Shown here piece by piece: positions 1 to 8,436 of a stretch of DNA of 64,000 bases. The stretch comes from Romboutsia sedimentorum (GTDB lineage Bacteria; Bacillota; Clostridia; Peptostreptococcales; Peptostreptococcaceae): assembly GCF_030131845.1 (NCBI RefSeq), contig NZ_JASKYM010000001.1, positions 496,001-560,000 of the forward strand, written 5' to 3'. The translations under genes were made by a program, and so were the position numbers. The stretch's first letter is position 1. Each line of letters starts with the position of its first letter. Below the pieces are notes generated by a model. The model ran no database searches and was not told where the DNA came from. It saw nothing but the letters and a program-made list of their open reading frames with translations.

Positions 1-1412
1 TATTAGGGTGCATTATAGGGGTATGTACACTATTAATATCAGGATGCACATCTACAAAAACAACTGATATAAGTGTATTAGCAACTACAGATTTACATGG
101 AGTAATACCATACGAGCTAAATAATTATGTAGCAAGCGAAAAAAAGAAAGATAAAAATCTAACTTTGGTAGATGCAGGAGATTTTTATGATAGAGAATTT
201 GGGACATCGGAGGATATGCAAAAATTTTCAGAACAAATAAATCAGGATAGCAAAAATGAAGATGTTAAGCATAGAGAAATTCCTATTGCAAAGGAAATGA
301 AAGAAGTTGGTTATGATACTATAACTCTTGGAAATCATGAGTTTATATGTAATGGTAAACTTAGTTTAGATAATATTATAGATGATTTTGAAAAACAAGG
401 AATAAGTGTTTTATCAGCAAATACATACAAGAAAAATGGAGATAGTTATACAAAACCTTATGTTATAAAAGAAATTAAAACTTCAGAGGGAACTGTTAAG
501 TTAGGTATATTGGGTCTTACTATTAAAGAAGTTGGAGAAAGTAAAGAATTTGTGGGTGATAAATTAGTCCCTACTAAATCATTAGAGCTAAAAGACCAAA
601 AGCAGTACAATGGAGATTTATATATGAATGACTTAGTAGAAGATGCTAAAAAATGGGTTAAGGTTATGAATGAAAAAGAAGATGCTGATATTATAGTAGC
701 AGTTGCACATACAGGAGAAAAACCTAAAAAGCCTAAAAATCCAGGAAATAGAATACAAGATTTGGCACAGCAAGTTGACGGTATTGATGCAATAGTTGCC
801 GGGCATAATCATGTTCAAATCAAACAAAACAATTATAAAAATAAGTCTGGTGAAGATGTTATAGTTACAGAGCCTGGTAAACATGGAGAGTGTATTTCAA
901 AAATTAATTTCAAGCTAGAAAAAACTAAAAAGGGCTGGGATATTGTTGATAAATCTAGTGATATAGCTCAGTTTGATGAAAGTAAAAAACACTTTAAAGA
1001 ATTATTTGATAACGGGGTAAAACTTGATATGGGAATATTCGAGATGGGTGAAAAATTAGGCGAAGAAATAAGTCTATCAAAGGTAAGTTCTTTAAAATGG
1101 GATAAGGGATATGTATTTAAACCAGGAACTTCAAGAGAAAAAATATATGATACTGTAGGTTCTAAGTTCTATAGAATTACTGAAAGTGATGATGCTTATA
1201 GGGTTATACTTATGGATGGAGATAAAGTTGTTTATTTTTCAACTTGGAGTAATGATTTAATCCCATATAATTTTGAATTTGATAGTGCAGATTTTAAAGA
1301 TGAAATTTTAACTTTAACTCCTGGGAAAAATGATTATTTTAAGGTTGAAAAAGGCAAGAAACATCCAATGACTAGTAGTCCTTCTATTAAACTAAATTAT
1401 ATTTCTAAATAG
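1..1412 (+). CDS. 5'-nucleotidase-like metallophosphatase lipoprotein (5' partial)
   Basis: The reading frame is open from base 3, so the true start lies before the window. The first visible residues end in a lipobox (LLISGC, Cys codon at about 45-47), which predicts a lipid-anchored surface protein. The mature part begins with the calcineurin-like metal-binding motif TTDLHG. It continues with a DAGDF block, a GNHEF block (the usual GNHE metal/catalytic site) and GHNHVQ near residue 260. These are the signatures of the UshA/CpdB family of 5'-nucleotidases and 2',3'-cyclic phosphodiesterases, which release phosphate from extracellular nucleotides. The first in-frame ATG-like start at 165 would remove the D-x-H motif and is rejected. 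The C-terminal region looks shorter than the usual 5'-nucleotidase substrate domain, so substrate is uncertain. Confidence 0.85.
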   Translation, partial: LGCIIGVCTLLISGCTSTKTTDISVLATTDLHGVIPYELNNYVASEKKKDKNLTLVDAGDFYDREFGTSEDMQKFSEQINQDSKNEDVKHREIPIAKEMKEVGYDTITLGNHEFICNGKLSLDNIIDDFEKQGISVLSANTYKKNGDSYTKPYVIKEIKTSEGTVKLGILGLTIKEVGESKEFVGDKLVPTKSLELKDQKQYNGDLYMNDLVEDAKKWVKVMNEKEDADIIVAVAHTGEKPKKPKNPGNRIQDLAQQVDGIDAIVAGHNHVQIKQNNYKNKSGEDVIVTEPGKHGECISKINFKLEKTKKGWDIVDKSSDIAQFDESKKHFKELFDNGVKLDMGIFEMGEKLGEEISLSKVSSLKWDKGYVFKPGTSREKIYDTVGSKFYRITESDDAYRVILMDGDKVVYFSTWSNDLIPYNFEFDSADFKDEILTLTPGKNDYFKVEKGKKHPMTSSPSIKLNYISK

Positions 1413-1445
1413 AATTTTAATAAAAAAGTTAATTTTAATTTGACA

Positions 1446-1476
1446 ATGAAAAAGGCACATTATTTTATAATGTGCC
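1446..1476 (-). terminator. Intrinsic terminator of the GNAT gene
   Basis: A perfect 10-bp stem (GGCACATTAT / ATAATGTGCC, 1454-1476) with a 3-nt loop is followed on the minus strand by five T. It ends the minus-strand gene 1527-2066 and may also serve the plus-strand gene ending at 1412. Confidence 0.8.
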
Positions 1477-1526
1477 AATTGTTATGCATTGCTAAATCAC
1501 TATTTCTGATAGTTATTAAAAATTAG

Positions 1527-2066
1527 TTAATTACTTTGTTTTATATAATCTTCTTTAGTTAGAGCATATATTAAATGGAACACTCCTTTTCCGTTATGTT
1601 CTCTCATATAATCATCTATAACTTTCATACCTAATCTTTTAGCCACTTTGCTTGAACTAGTATTTTCAGGAATTACTTGTGCTATATACCTATCAGCACC
1701 AAGAGTATTAAATATATAATCTCCACATTCTTTAATTCCTTCTGTTGCATACCCCTTACCCCAAAATTTTTCTTTTAATATGTAAGCTACTTCAATATAC
1801 TCAGTTGCTTTTATTGTTACTGGAAGTATGCCCATTATACCAACAACTTCATTTGTTGATTTTTCTACAGCTAAATAATAGCTATATCCAAAGACCTCAT
1901 ATTGTTCTATAATTTTATCTATCCATGCTTGAACTTCTTCATCTGAATAAGTTTTTCCCCATCCAACAGACATTAACTTTTTATCTTGTAAAATAATTTT
2001 CATCTCTTCGTAATCATCTTGGTTTATCTTTTTTAAGACTAGTCTTTCTGTTTTTATAATTTCCAT
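1527..2066 (-). CDS. GNAT N-acetyltransferase, RimJ/RimL type
   Basis: This 179-residue protein has the RimJ/RimL acetyltransferase layout: an N-terminal TERLVLKKI strand, a central VAYIL strand, the acetyl-CoA loop KFWGKGYATEG (about residues 99-109) and a C-terminal VIPENTSSSKVAKRLGM helix. The family transfers acetyl groups from acetyl-CoA to protein N-termini or small amines; the substrate cannot be read from sequence. A GGGAGAAAT ribosome site precedes the ATG. A second GNAT gene lies 27 bp upstream on the same strand, so the two are probably co-transcribed. Confidence 0.85.
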   Translation of the reverse strand: MEIIKTERLVLKKINQDDYEEMKIILQDKKLMSVGWGKTYSDEEVQAWIDKIIEQYEVFGYSYYLAVEKSTNEVVGIMGILPVTIKATEYIEVAYILKEKFWGKGYATEGIKECGDYIFNTLGADRYIAQVIPENTSSSKVAKRLGMKVIDDYMREHNGKGVFHLIYALTKEDYIKQSN

Positions 2067-2093
2067 GTATTTCTCCCATTTTTTTAATTCTGT

Positions 2094-2588
2094 TTAATAT
2101 AATTTTGCCATACAAAACTCATCAACATATTTTCCATCAATAATCATAGAATTTTTCTTTATCCCCTCTACCATAAATCCATGTTTTTCATAAAGGTGCT
2201 TTGCTACTACATTAGAACATATTACACTCAACTCAAGCCTTTTAATGTTATTGTCTCTAGCCCATGAATCTAGCTTATCAAATAAGTTACTTCCAATACC
2301 TTTACCTCTAAAACTTTCACGAATTCCAACAACAATATATGCAGTATGTCTAATTCTTCTTTGAACACCTCTTTGCACAGAAATAAATCCTACTATACTA
2401 TTTTCATGTGTTGCTACCAAAATCAAGTTGTCACCATTTATACCCCTATCTATTATACTCTTTGTTATATTAATATCTGTAGGACGTTCGTCAGGCTCAA
2501 ACAGCATATATTTGGTTTCTTTATCCAAGTTTAAAAGCATATCTAGATAATTTTCAGCATCTTGCATTTGTATTTTACGAATCTCCAT
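2094..2588 (-). CDS. GNAT N-acetyltransferase
   Basis: This 164-residue protein has a complete GNAT fold: N-terminal IRKIQMQDAENYLDML, the central VGFISVQRG strand, the acetyl-CoA pyrophosphate loop RGKGIGSNLF (about residues 93-102) and the C-terminal CSNVVAKHLYEKHGF helix. It resembles the YjcK/YkkB-like cytoplasmic acetyltransferases often found as single accessory genes in Clostridia. The substrate is unknown. It is probably the first gene of a two-gene unit with the RimJ/RimL-type gene downstream. An AAGGGGATAAAAT ribosome site sits just before the ATG. Confidence 0.85.
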   Translation of the reverse strand: MEIRKIQMQDAENYLDMLLNLDKETKYMLFEPDERPTDINITKSIIDRGINGDNLILVATHENSIVGFISVQRGVQRRIRHTAYIVVGIRESFRGKGIGSNLFDKLDSWARDNNIKRLELSVICSNVVAKHLYEKHGFMVEGIKKNSMIIDGKYVDEFCMAKLY

Positions 2589-2728
2589 ATTTTATCCCCT
2601 TAAAATTTTATATTTACAACAATTATAAACCATAAATTAAACACTATGCTAAGAAATTAATTGATTTACTTTGATTAACACTACTATTATAATTTAACTG
2701 TAGTTTATTAAGATTGAGAGGTGTTATA

Positions 2729-3241
2729 ATGAAAATTGCAATACTTGGTTATAGCGGAAGTGGAAAATCAACACTCGCTAAAAATCTTGCACATTACTAT
2801 GAGATACCAGTTTTATTTCTTGACACAGTAAATTTTTTACCTAATTGGGTTGAGCGAAGTAAGCAAGATGGGCGTTTAATCGTTTCTGATTTTATGCAAA
2901 ACGATTCTTGGGTAATTGATGGTAACTATGGTGATTTTTTTCAAAGAGAAAGATTAGATCAATCTGATAAAATAATTTTCATGAATTTTCCTCGCAGAAT
3001 TTGTATCTACAGAGCTTTCAAGCGATATCTTAAATATAAAAATACAACTCGTGAAGACATGGCTAATGGATGTATAGAGAAAATAGATTTAGAATTTATA
3101 TGGTGGATTCTTCATGAAGGTCGTAATAAAGAAAGACGCAATAATTATAAACAAATAGAAAAAGACTTCAAAGATAAAATAGTAGTTTTGAAAAATCCCA
3201 AAGAGGTTGATTTATATTTACAAAATACAATAAATCCATAA
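2729..3241 (+). CDS. FlaR-like P-loop NTPase (topology modulation protein family)
   Basis: The protein opens with a Walker A motif (GYSGSGKST, about residues 6-14) followed by an adenylate-kinase-like region. Features include LDTVNFLPNW, WVIDGNYGDF and a basic RRICIYRAFKRYL segment. This order matches the small kinases annotated as DNA topology modulation protein or FlaR. Their real substrate is not established, and a nucleoside/nucleotide kinase role is plausible. The ATG at 2729 is preferred over an in-frame TTG at 2714 because GAGAGGTG lies at proper spacing before it. It is a single gene closed by a terminator. Confidence 0.8.
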   Translation: MKIAILGYSGSGKSTLAKNLAHYYEIPVLFLDTVNFLPNWVERSKQDGRLIVSDFMQNDSWVIDGNYGDFFQRERLDQSDKIIFMNFPRRICIYRAFKRYLKYKNTTREDMANGCIEKIDLEFIWWILHEGRNKERRNNYKQIEKDFKDKIVVLKNPKEVDLYLQNTINP

Positions 3242-3267
3242 AACACTAAAAATATATTTAAATTAAG

Positions 3268-3297
3268 AATGGATGACAACAGTCCTCCATTTTTATT
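3268..3297 (+). terminator. Intrinsic terminator after the FlaR-like gene
   Basis: A stem of AATGGA/TCCATT plus GAC/GTC with one symmetrical mismatch is followed by a T-rich run (TTTTATT). It lies between convergent genes and may serve both. Confidence 0.75.
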
Positions 3298-3312
3298 ATA
3301 TTTAAGTTTTAT

Positions 3313-3564
3313 TTAACCTTGAAGACCATTTGTTTGTCTTTGCATATTTTCTACAACGATATCATGAATTTCTCCCAAAGAAGCACAATACTCAAGCACT
3401 TTCCATGGAGTATTTGTGTGAAAATGTATTTTTATCAGTTCATCATCGCCAACTGCAAGTAAGCAATCACCTTCAATATTTTTTGTAATATACTCATTAA
3501 TTTTCTCTTCTGAAAGTCCTTCTCCCTCAACTAATAACTGTGTATCAAACTTATATTCAAGCAT
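3313..3564 (-). CDS. Stand-alone FakA-like middle domain (DAK/DegV-kinase family fragment)
   Basis: At 83 residues this matches only one segment of the fatty-acid kinase FakA (YloV) family. That segment follows the DhaL-like kinase domain, recognisable from LLAVGDDELIKIHFHTNTPWKVLEY and GEIHDIVVENM. There is no DhaL ATP-binding domain before it and no C-terminal DegV-partner domain after it. The gene is not obviously decayed: it has a good ribosome site (AAAGGAGATTAG) and an intact start and stop. It may be a free-standing regulatory or lipid-protein-interacting domain, or a relic. No neighbouring fakB/degV gene is present. Confidence 0.6.
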   Translation of the reverse strand: MLEYKFDTQLLVEGEGLSEEKINEYITKNIEGDCLLAVGDDELIKIHFHTNTPWKVLEYCASLGEIHDIVVENMQRQTNGLQG

Positions 3565-3677
3565 AACTAATCTCCTTTTTATATATATATTTATTAAGCA
3601 AAAAATCTAACGTTGAAACCAAAGTGATTAAACAATATTTCCAAAAATACATTTGAAAACTTATAAAATTAATACGT

Positions 3678-4214
3678 CTAGTCTATATATAACCCCATAG
3701 TAACAGTATTATAATAAACACCATGCACGCATATATCTTTTTTCAACAATCCTTCTCTTTCAAACCCAAACTTCTCATATAATCTAATACCCCTATCGTT
3801 GTCTTCTCTAACTAAAAGACTTATCTTCTTTGTTATACCATTAGACTTACACCATTGTATTAGATAACTTATAACCTCATTACCAAGCCCCATCCCCCAG
3901 TATTTTTTTCTAAAACTTATTCCCAAAGTTGCATTATGCTTCATTCTTTCCTTTTGGATAGAATTTATAGATGCAATCCCTACTATTTCATCATTTATAA
4001 TAGTAAGCACATTTTTACAATTCTTCATACTATTAGTTTTCTCTATATACTCTTGTTCTGCTTCTACACTTAATGTAAATTCATTCTCACCAAAAGTTAT
4101 AAAGTCACTTTCTCCTCCTATTATATTTAAATAATCTATCATAGCTTTTGCATCTTCTTTTGTTGGTGTTCTTAAAATTGCAGTTTCTCCGTTTTTTAAT
4201 TTAATTTCTTTCAT
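3678..4214 (-). CDS. GNAT N-acetyltransferase
   Basis: This 178-residue acetyltransferase shows the central GIASINSI strand, then LGISFRKKYWGMGLGNEVISYL containing the acetyl-CoA loop, and the C-terminal VREDNDRGIRLYEKFGF helix. The start IKLKNGETAILRTPTKEDAKAMIDYL is typical of the clostridial RimI-like or putative phosphinothricin-acetyltransferase-like group. It has a strong AAGGAGGATAAAGG ribosome site. It stands alone; the flanking genes are unrelated. The acceptor substrate cannot be inferred. It is the third GNAT gene in the first 4.3 kb. Confidence 0.85.
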   Translation of the reverse strand: MKEIKLKNGETAILRTPTKEDAKAMIDYLNIIGGESDFITFGENEFTLSVEAEQEYIEKTNSMKNCKNVLTIINDEIVGIASINSIQKERMKHNATLGISFRKKYWGMGLGNEVISYLIQWCKSNGITKKISLLVREDNDRGIRLYEKFGFEREGLLKKDICVHGVYYNTVTMGLYID

Positions 4215-4389
4215 CCTTTATCCTCCTTATATTTTAAGTTATATAATCGTATTTAACTTATTAAAATTCTTCATAAATTTTATTAATCCTCCTAAATGTC
4301 GTCCAATAGAAATATCCTATTAGAAGATACGTATAAAAATAATACTTAAAGACAATAATTAAAGATATATATTACAAGGGGGTGGAATT

Positions 4390-4956
4390 TTGAAAAAGTT
4401 ATTTTTAATGTTACTACTAATCATTCTTCCAATATCATTTATGGGATGCAGCAGTGCTAATATGGAAGATAAAATAACAATAAACAAAGAAGATAGTCAT
4501 TTAAGTATGGTTGGAATGGGTACAGACTACAACATTAGTCCCTTAGAAAGATCTAAATATGGTATTCAAATTTATGCTAAGGAATACAACTGTGGGGAAC
4601 TCAAAGAAAAACATAATTTATTAAAAACTTCTATAAAGCTTGAAAATAATATTAATGATTTACATGTAGGTGTTTTCCAAAATGATAAAAATATAAGCGT
4701 TGGTTTAGATGGTTCTTATTTAGATTTCCCAGTAAATTTTTTCAATAAATCATACAATGGAACTGCTCTTTCAGTATTAGATGTTGAAAAAGAGATAAAA
4801 CTAAACAAAGAAACACCTATTGCAATATATAGTATAGGAAAAGAAGATGATTCTACATATGCTATGAACATAGATGGAAATGATGATTTAGGTTTGGGTT
4901 TAAATGAAAATGATTTAATTATTTATCTTAAAATAAATAAAGTAGGGGATATGTAA
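4390..4956 (+). CDS. Small putative lipoprotein of unknown function
   Basis: The protein starts from TTG, placed correctly after an AAGGGGGTGG ribosome site. It opens with a lipoprotein signal (MKKLFLMLLLIILPISFMGC) whose lipobox FMGC predicts a lipidated Cys at residue 20. The mature part (about 168 residues) is polar and Asn/Asp-rich with alternating hydrophobic residues, suggesting a beta-rich extracellular domain. I recognise no family. It is transcribed alone and ends in a terminator that overlaps its last codons. Confidence 0.75.
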   Translation: MKKLFLMLLLIILPISFMGCSSANMEDKITINKEDSHLSMVGMGTDYNISPLERSKYGIQIYAKEYNCGELKEKHNLLKTSIKLENNINDLHVGVFQNDKNISVGLDGSYLDFPVNFFNKSYNGTALSVLDVEKEIKLNKETPIAIYSIGKEDDSTYAMNIDGNDDLGLGLNENDLIIYLKINKVGDM

Positions 4957-4976
4957 TATCTCCTACTTTATTTTTT
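4938..4976 (+). terminator. Intrinsic terminator overlapping the lipoprotein stop codon
   Basis: A long stem (TAAAGTAGG/CCTACTTTA plus GATAT/ATATC, one G-T mismatch, GTA loop) is followed by six or more T. It starts inside the last codons of 4390-4956 and also faces the convergent cotH-like gene. Confidence 0.85.
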
Positions 4977-5004
4977 ATATTAACAAAGTATCCGTTATAG
5001 TGTT

Positions 5005-6813
5005 TTATGATTTTACTTTTATAATTTTTCGTCTCTTAAAAAATGACACTAATACTATTACTAAAGACATACTAATTATAGCAACTAAACTAATTATATA
5101 CTTACTATAATCTGTATTACCTTTTTTAGACATCATATGTTCCCCTTGATTTTCGCGTTTTACATTTTGATCATTGGGTTTGAATTCACCATCTTGGTTA
5201 ATATTTGGTTTTTCCATATCCATCCCTTGAGGTGGTTGTGGCATATTTTCCATACCTTGTGGTTTTTCCATATCTTGTGGCATTTGATCTTGCTCTTTAT
5301 TATTTTGTGTTTCATTCTTATCTTTTGTGCTTGATACTACACCACTTAGTTGATCTTTTATTGTTTTACTCATAGTTTGCGACAAATCTAATATTCCTGG
5401 TAAATTTTTTCCCATTGGCATATTATCTTTAGCTTCTTTATTTTCCTTTTGATTATTATTTTCTTTATTTTGTAAATTATTTTGTTTATCTTGAATCTTT
5501 GTATTATTATCTTGAGTCTTTATGTTACTAGCTTGTTTATTACCCATACCTTCACTAGTATCAGCTATTTGAGATTTTATATTTGTTTCAAACTCTTTAT
5601 AAGTATAAAATGCGGTTGGATCCTCTTTTACATATGTTGCTATTAAGCTATGCAATTGATTTGTCATAGTCGTTAAATAATCTGAGTCCAGATACTTTTC
5701 AACTATTTCATTTAAATACTTATGGTATTTTTCTTTATATTTTTCATTTGATAATAAATTTGATACAAGAGGCCTATCCTCTACGTTACCTGTAGTTGGC
5801 TCATCAATGTATATTAATTGACCTGAACCTTTGCCTCCATTAAATCCACCAAATGCCATATTTAAGTCCCATGGTATTACAGTAAACTTTCCGTTTTCCT
5901 CATATAAATAATAGTTATGTGCAAAGCTTCCTTGATAACTATCTAAATTTAAAAGAGCTGTATTTAATGCTATATATTTAAGTGCCGAGTCTACATCTAA
6001 ATACTTTTCTATATCTTTACCACTCTCTAGTGCCTTTAACATATTTGTAAATTTAGTATAGTCAGCATTTTTCCTATCACTTTTTACTTCCATTGATGAA
6101 TAATTTTTAAAATCATCTCCGTTATACTTTAAACTTCCGCCTTGTGCACCTGTTGATTTGTATAAATCTCCACTTATAGTTTCAAAATTATTTTCTATAA
6201 ACGGTTCTAATATACTTTCAACTGCTAGATACAATCCATGATATTTACCATTTATAGATACTTTTGCATAAGCCATCTCTGGTGTTTTAAGTCCCATATC
6301 TTCACATATGCTATATGATATAAATTCTCTCATATATGAAGGGTCTGAATAGTTATTGTTAAGGTTTAACTGAGTTAATCCTTCCATAGTTTGTCCACTT
6401 ACATATTCATCAAAATCTATTTTTAAACTAAATCTATCTTCACCCTTAGTTTGAGTGCTACTATTTTTACTCTCACTTGAGTTTTCTTTATTCTTTGTAC
6501 TACTTGATGCTACTGATTTAAGACTTGAATTCCCTTTAGGTCTTACTGCAATGTTTTTATATGTATCGCCATCTATAGTGACACTTGCCATTTTAGATTC
6601 TTCACTTTGAGCATTTGCAAACATCTCTTCTAACTCTTTTTCATCTATTTCTATATTAACGTCCATTACTTTATCTCTATTAAGATATTTTTCAATATAT
6701 TTATCACTATGTACATCCACACCTTTACTTCCTGATATGCTGTAGATATATATAACTCCTATTAAAAATGTAATCATAAGTAAAGTAAGTGCTATGAATT
6801 TTTTATTTTTCAT
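5005..6813 (-). CDS. CotH-family membrane-anchored protein kinase-like protein
   Basis: This 602-residue protein has an N-terminal membrane segment (residues 7-27) and a C-terminal one (about 568-592) before a basic tail, so the bulk is extracytoplasmic. CotH signatures are present: RPKGNSS near residue 92, a GKYHGLYLAVESI block near 208-220 and a WDLNMAFGG block near 318-326. The last two correspond to the conserved E and D of the atypical CotH kinase that phosphorylates spore-coat proteins. A long N/K/Q-rich linker (about 420-560) ends in repeated Met-Pro-Gln motifs. It is the last gene of a unit with DUF4956 and VTC proteins; that association suggests a surface phosphorylation or polyphosphate role rather than spore-coat function. 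Confidence 0.85.
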   Translation of the reverse strand: MKNKKFIALTLLMITFLIGVIYIYSISGSKGVDVHSDKYIEKYLNRDKVMDVNIEIDEKELEEMFANAQSEESKMASVTIDGDTYKNIAVRPKGNSSLKSVASSSTKNKENSSESKNSSTQTKGEDRFSLKIDFDEYVSGQTMEGLTQLNLNNNYSDPSYMREFISYSICEDMGLKTPEMAYAKVSINGKYHGLYLAVESILEPFIENNFETISGDLYKSTGAQGGSLKYNGDDFKNYSSMEVKSDRKNADYTKFTNMLKALESGKDIEKYLDVDSALKYIALNTALLNLDSYQGSFAHNYYLYEENGKFTVIPWDLNMAFGGFNGGKGSGQLIYIDEPTTGNVEDRPLVSNLLSNEKYKEKYHKYLNEIVEKYLDSDYLTTMTNQLHSLIATYVKEDPTAFYTYKEFETNIKSQIADTSEGMGNKQASNIKTQDNNTKIQDKQNNLQNKENNNQKENKEAKDNMPMGKNLPGILDLSQTMSKTIKDQLSGVVSSTKDKNETQNNKEQDQMPQDMEKPQGMENMPQPPQGMDMEKPNINQDGEFKPNDQNVKRENQGEHMMSKKGNTDYSKYIISLVAIISMSLVIVLVSFFKRRKIIKVKS

Positions 6814-6829
6814 AAGAGATTACTCCTCT

Positions 6830-7504
6830 CTATATTGCATAGTCCCCATTGTAGCTTACAAGTACTGAATTAGTAACTCCTTGTACTTCACTTAATTCAT
6901 TTACAAACTTAGTTTCTCCATCTTTCATTCTAACTTCAAATACTAACTCGATTCCTCTATTTGGTATAACGCTCTTTGATTTAACTTGGTATTTTGAAAA
7001 TGTTGATTTTATTTTTTCATTTACTCTTTGTTCACAGATTTCATCATTGCAATTTATCATTAATATATATGGAGTATCTGTAACAGTTTTATTAGCAAAG
7101 AATATTAATATTAATCCCATTAAAATTGATGCAAATATTGCCAGAGGAATAAGTCCTGCCCCTAAAACTATACCTGATGCTATTGACCAAAATAAAAACA
7201 CTAAATCCATAGGATCTTTTATAGCTGTTCTAAAACGAACTATTGATAATGCCCCTACCATACCTAGTGATAACACTACATTTGACGTAACCGCTAATAT
7301 AACAAATGTTGTAAGCATAGTTAACGCTACTAAAGACACATTAAATGGTCTAGAATACATAACTCCCATAAACGTCTTTTTATATATCATATATATAAAT
7401 AAACCTACTAAAAATGCTGCACCTAACGCTAGTGCACTATCTATAACTGAAAACCCAGCCACCTTATCTACAAAACTTGATTTAAAAATATCATTAAATG
7501 TCAT
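6830..7504 (-). CDS. DUF4956 integral membrane protein
   Basis: The N-terminal half carries four hydrophobic segments (about residues 22-44, 56-75, 77-95 and 105-138). Between them is the highly conserved DUF4956 block SLGMVGALSIVRFRTAIKDP, near residues 80-100. The C-terminal half is a soluble alpha/beta domain of about 80 residues (ILMINCNDEICEQRV...). The biochemical function of the family is unknown, but it repeatedly sits beside VTC-type polyphosphate polymerase and CotH genes, as here. It is 16 bp upstream of the cotH-like start and downstream of the VTC gene in one transcription unit. Confidence 0.85.
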   Translation of the reverse strand: MTFNDIFKSSFVDKVAGFSVIDSALALGAAFLVGLFIYMIYKKTFMGVMYSRPFNVSLVALTMLTTFVILAVTSNVVLSLGMVGALSIVRFRTAIKDPMDLVFLFWSIASGIVLGAGLIPLAIFASILMGLILIFFANKTVTDTPYILMINCNDEICEQRVNEKIKSTFSKYQVKSKSVIPNRGIELVFEVRMKDGETKFVNELSEVQGVTNSVLVSYNGDYAI

Positions 7505-7569
7505 ACTATATTTCCTACCTTTCTTATCTACATAACTTTATGTTTTGATTTCTATTTGCAATGTATTTA

Positions 7570-8259
7570 CTATAAATAAACTCTACTACTTGCATATTTT
7601 GAAATTGCGGTTGAACTACATTTATTAATTTGAACTAAATCTAGTATAAAATCTGGTATAAACTCGTCATACTTAACTTCTAACACACTTGTATTATTTT
7701 CTATAATAGATATGCACTGAGCTTTTGTATCAAATATGTCGATAGTGTTTATTGGTGTTTTTATATCTCTATCTATTGTAACTCTTATATTTCCTACCCC
7801 ATATGTATAAGCTTCTCTGTAATAATCAACTATTGATTTCGGTCTTAATCTATCGCACTTTAATTTAACGTAAAACTCTTGAAGCAATTTGTCATCAGAT
7901 TCTTTTAAAAATTCTATATCATTTGCTATTATCTTTTTTACTTGTGTTTTAGTTAAAGTCGCACTTATTTTTGCAGTCATGTTATTGTGTTTTATTTTTT
8001 TCTCTAACCTTATAAAAGAAATATCATGATTATAAAGTCTTATTCTAAATTTCTCCCTTATAGAAAGCCCGTTTATTTTATCTAATAAAGCTTTATCTTC
8101 TGGAGTATCAAAATAAAGGCTTCTTATAAGATATTTCCCATCATTTGATGCATTCTTATCCAGCTTCATAATAGGAGAAATTCTAGACTTTATAGTTACT
8201 ATATCCGCATTCATAATTTTGTGTTTCATTTCATGTCTATACTTTAATTTTTTCTTCAT
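7570..8259 (-). CDS. VTC-domain polyphosphate polymerase-like protein
   Basis: The 229-residue protein shows the VTC tunnel-fold landmarks in order: RHEMKHKI at the N-terminus, RSLYFDTPEDKAL near residue 45, FRIRLYN and IRLEKKIKHNNMTAKI near 75-100, and LEVKYDEFIPDFI near 195-207. These basic and acidic residues line the catalytic tunnel of the eukaryotic Vtc4 polyphosphate polymerase, so nucleoside-triphosphate-dependent polyphosphate synthesis is the best guess. No SPX domain is present. It is the first gene of a unit with DUF4956 and CotH proteins, expressed from a promoter with an 11-bp-periodic operator at 8319-8358. Confidence 0.85.
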   Translation of the reverse strand: MKKKLKYRHEMKHKIMNADIVTIKSRISPIMKLDKNASNDGKYLIRSLYFDTPEDKALLDKINGLSIREKFRIRLYNHDISFIRLEKKIKHNNMTAKISATLTKTQVKKIIANDIEFLKESDDKLLQEFYVKLKCDRLRPKSIVDYYREAYTYGVGNIRVTIDRDIKTPINTIDIFDTKAQCISIIENNTSVLEVKYDEFIPDFILDLVQINKCSSTAISKYASSRVYL

Positions 8260-8318
8260 CTTTTCACCTCATTTCTCTGATTTATATTAATAGTATACAA
8301 GTTTTCTCTATCATAAAT

Positions 8319-8358
8319 CTCCGTAAACCAGTGGCATATTTGTGGCACTTATGTGGCA
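8319..8358 (-). promoter_or_regulatory. Predicted response-regulator operator upstream of the VTC/DUF4956/CotH unit
   Basis: Three exact TGCCAC half-sites (read on the minus strand) begin at 11-bp intervals. On the plus strand they are GTGGCA at 8331, 8342 and 8353. They are followed 12 bp on by TTTACGGAG. A TATACT -10 candidate lies at 8292-8297 with no good -35 box, as expected for an activator-dependent promoter. An element with the same phasing lies at 12231-12270. Direct repeats of 10-11 bp are typical of OmpR/PhoB-family regulators. Confidence 0.65.
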
Positions 8359-8376
8359 ATATTATTTTTTTATAAC

Positions 8377-8415
8377 ACAAAAGGGCTAGTCTAAATTTTA
8401 AGACAGCCCTTTTGT
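8377..8415 (-). terminator. Intrinsic terminator of the 12156-8437 unit
   Basis: An 11-bp stem (ACAAAAGGGCT/AGCCCTTTTGT) extended by GTCT/AGAC across one bulged base lies just after the histidine kinase stop codon. It separates that unit from the operator of the VTC unit. Confidence 0.7.
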
Positions 8416-8436
8416 ATTTTAATTATTATTTTATTT

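Noticed and set aside
165-1412. ATG at 165 as the start of the metallophosphatase
   Set aside because: The frame is open to the window edge and upstream codons encode a lipobox and the essential D-x-H metal motif, so the gene is partial instead.
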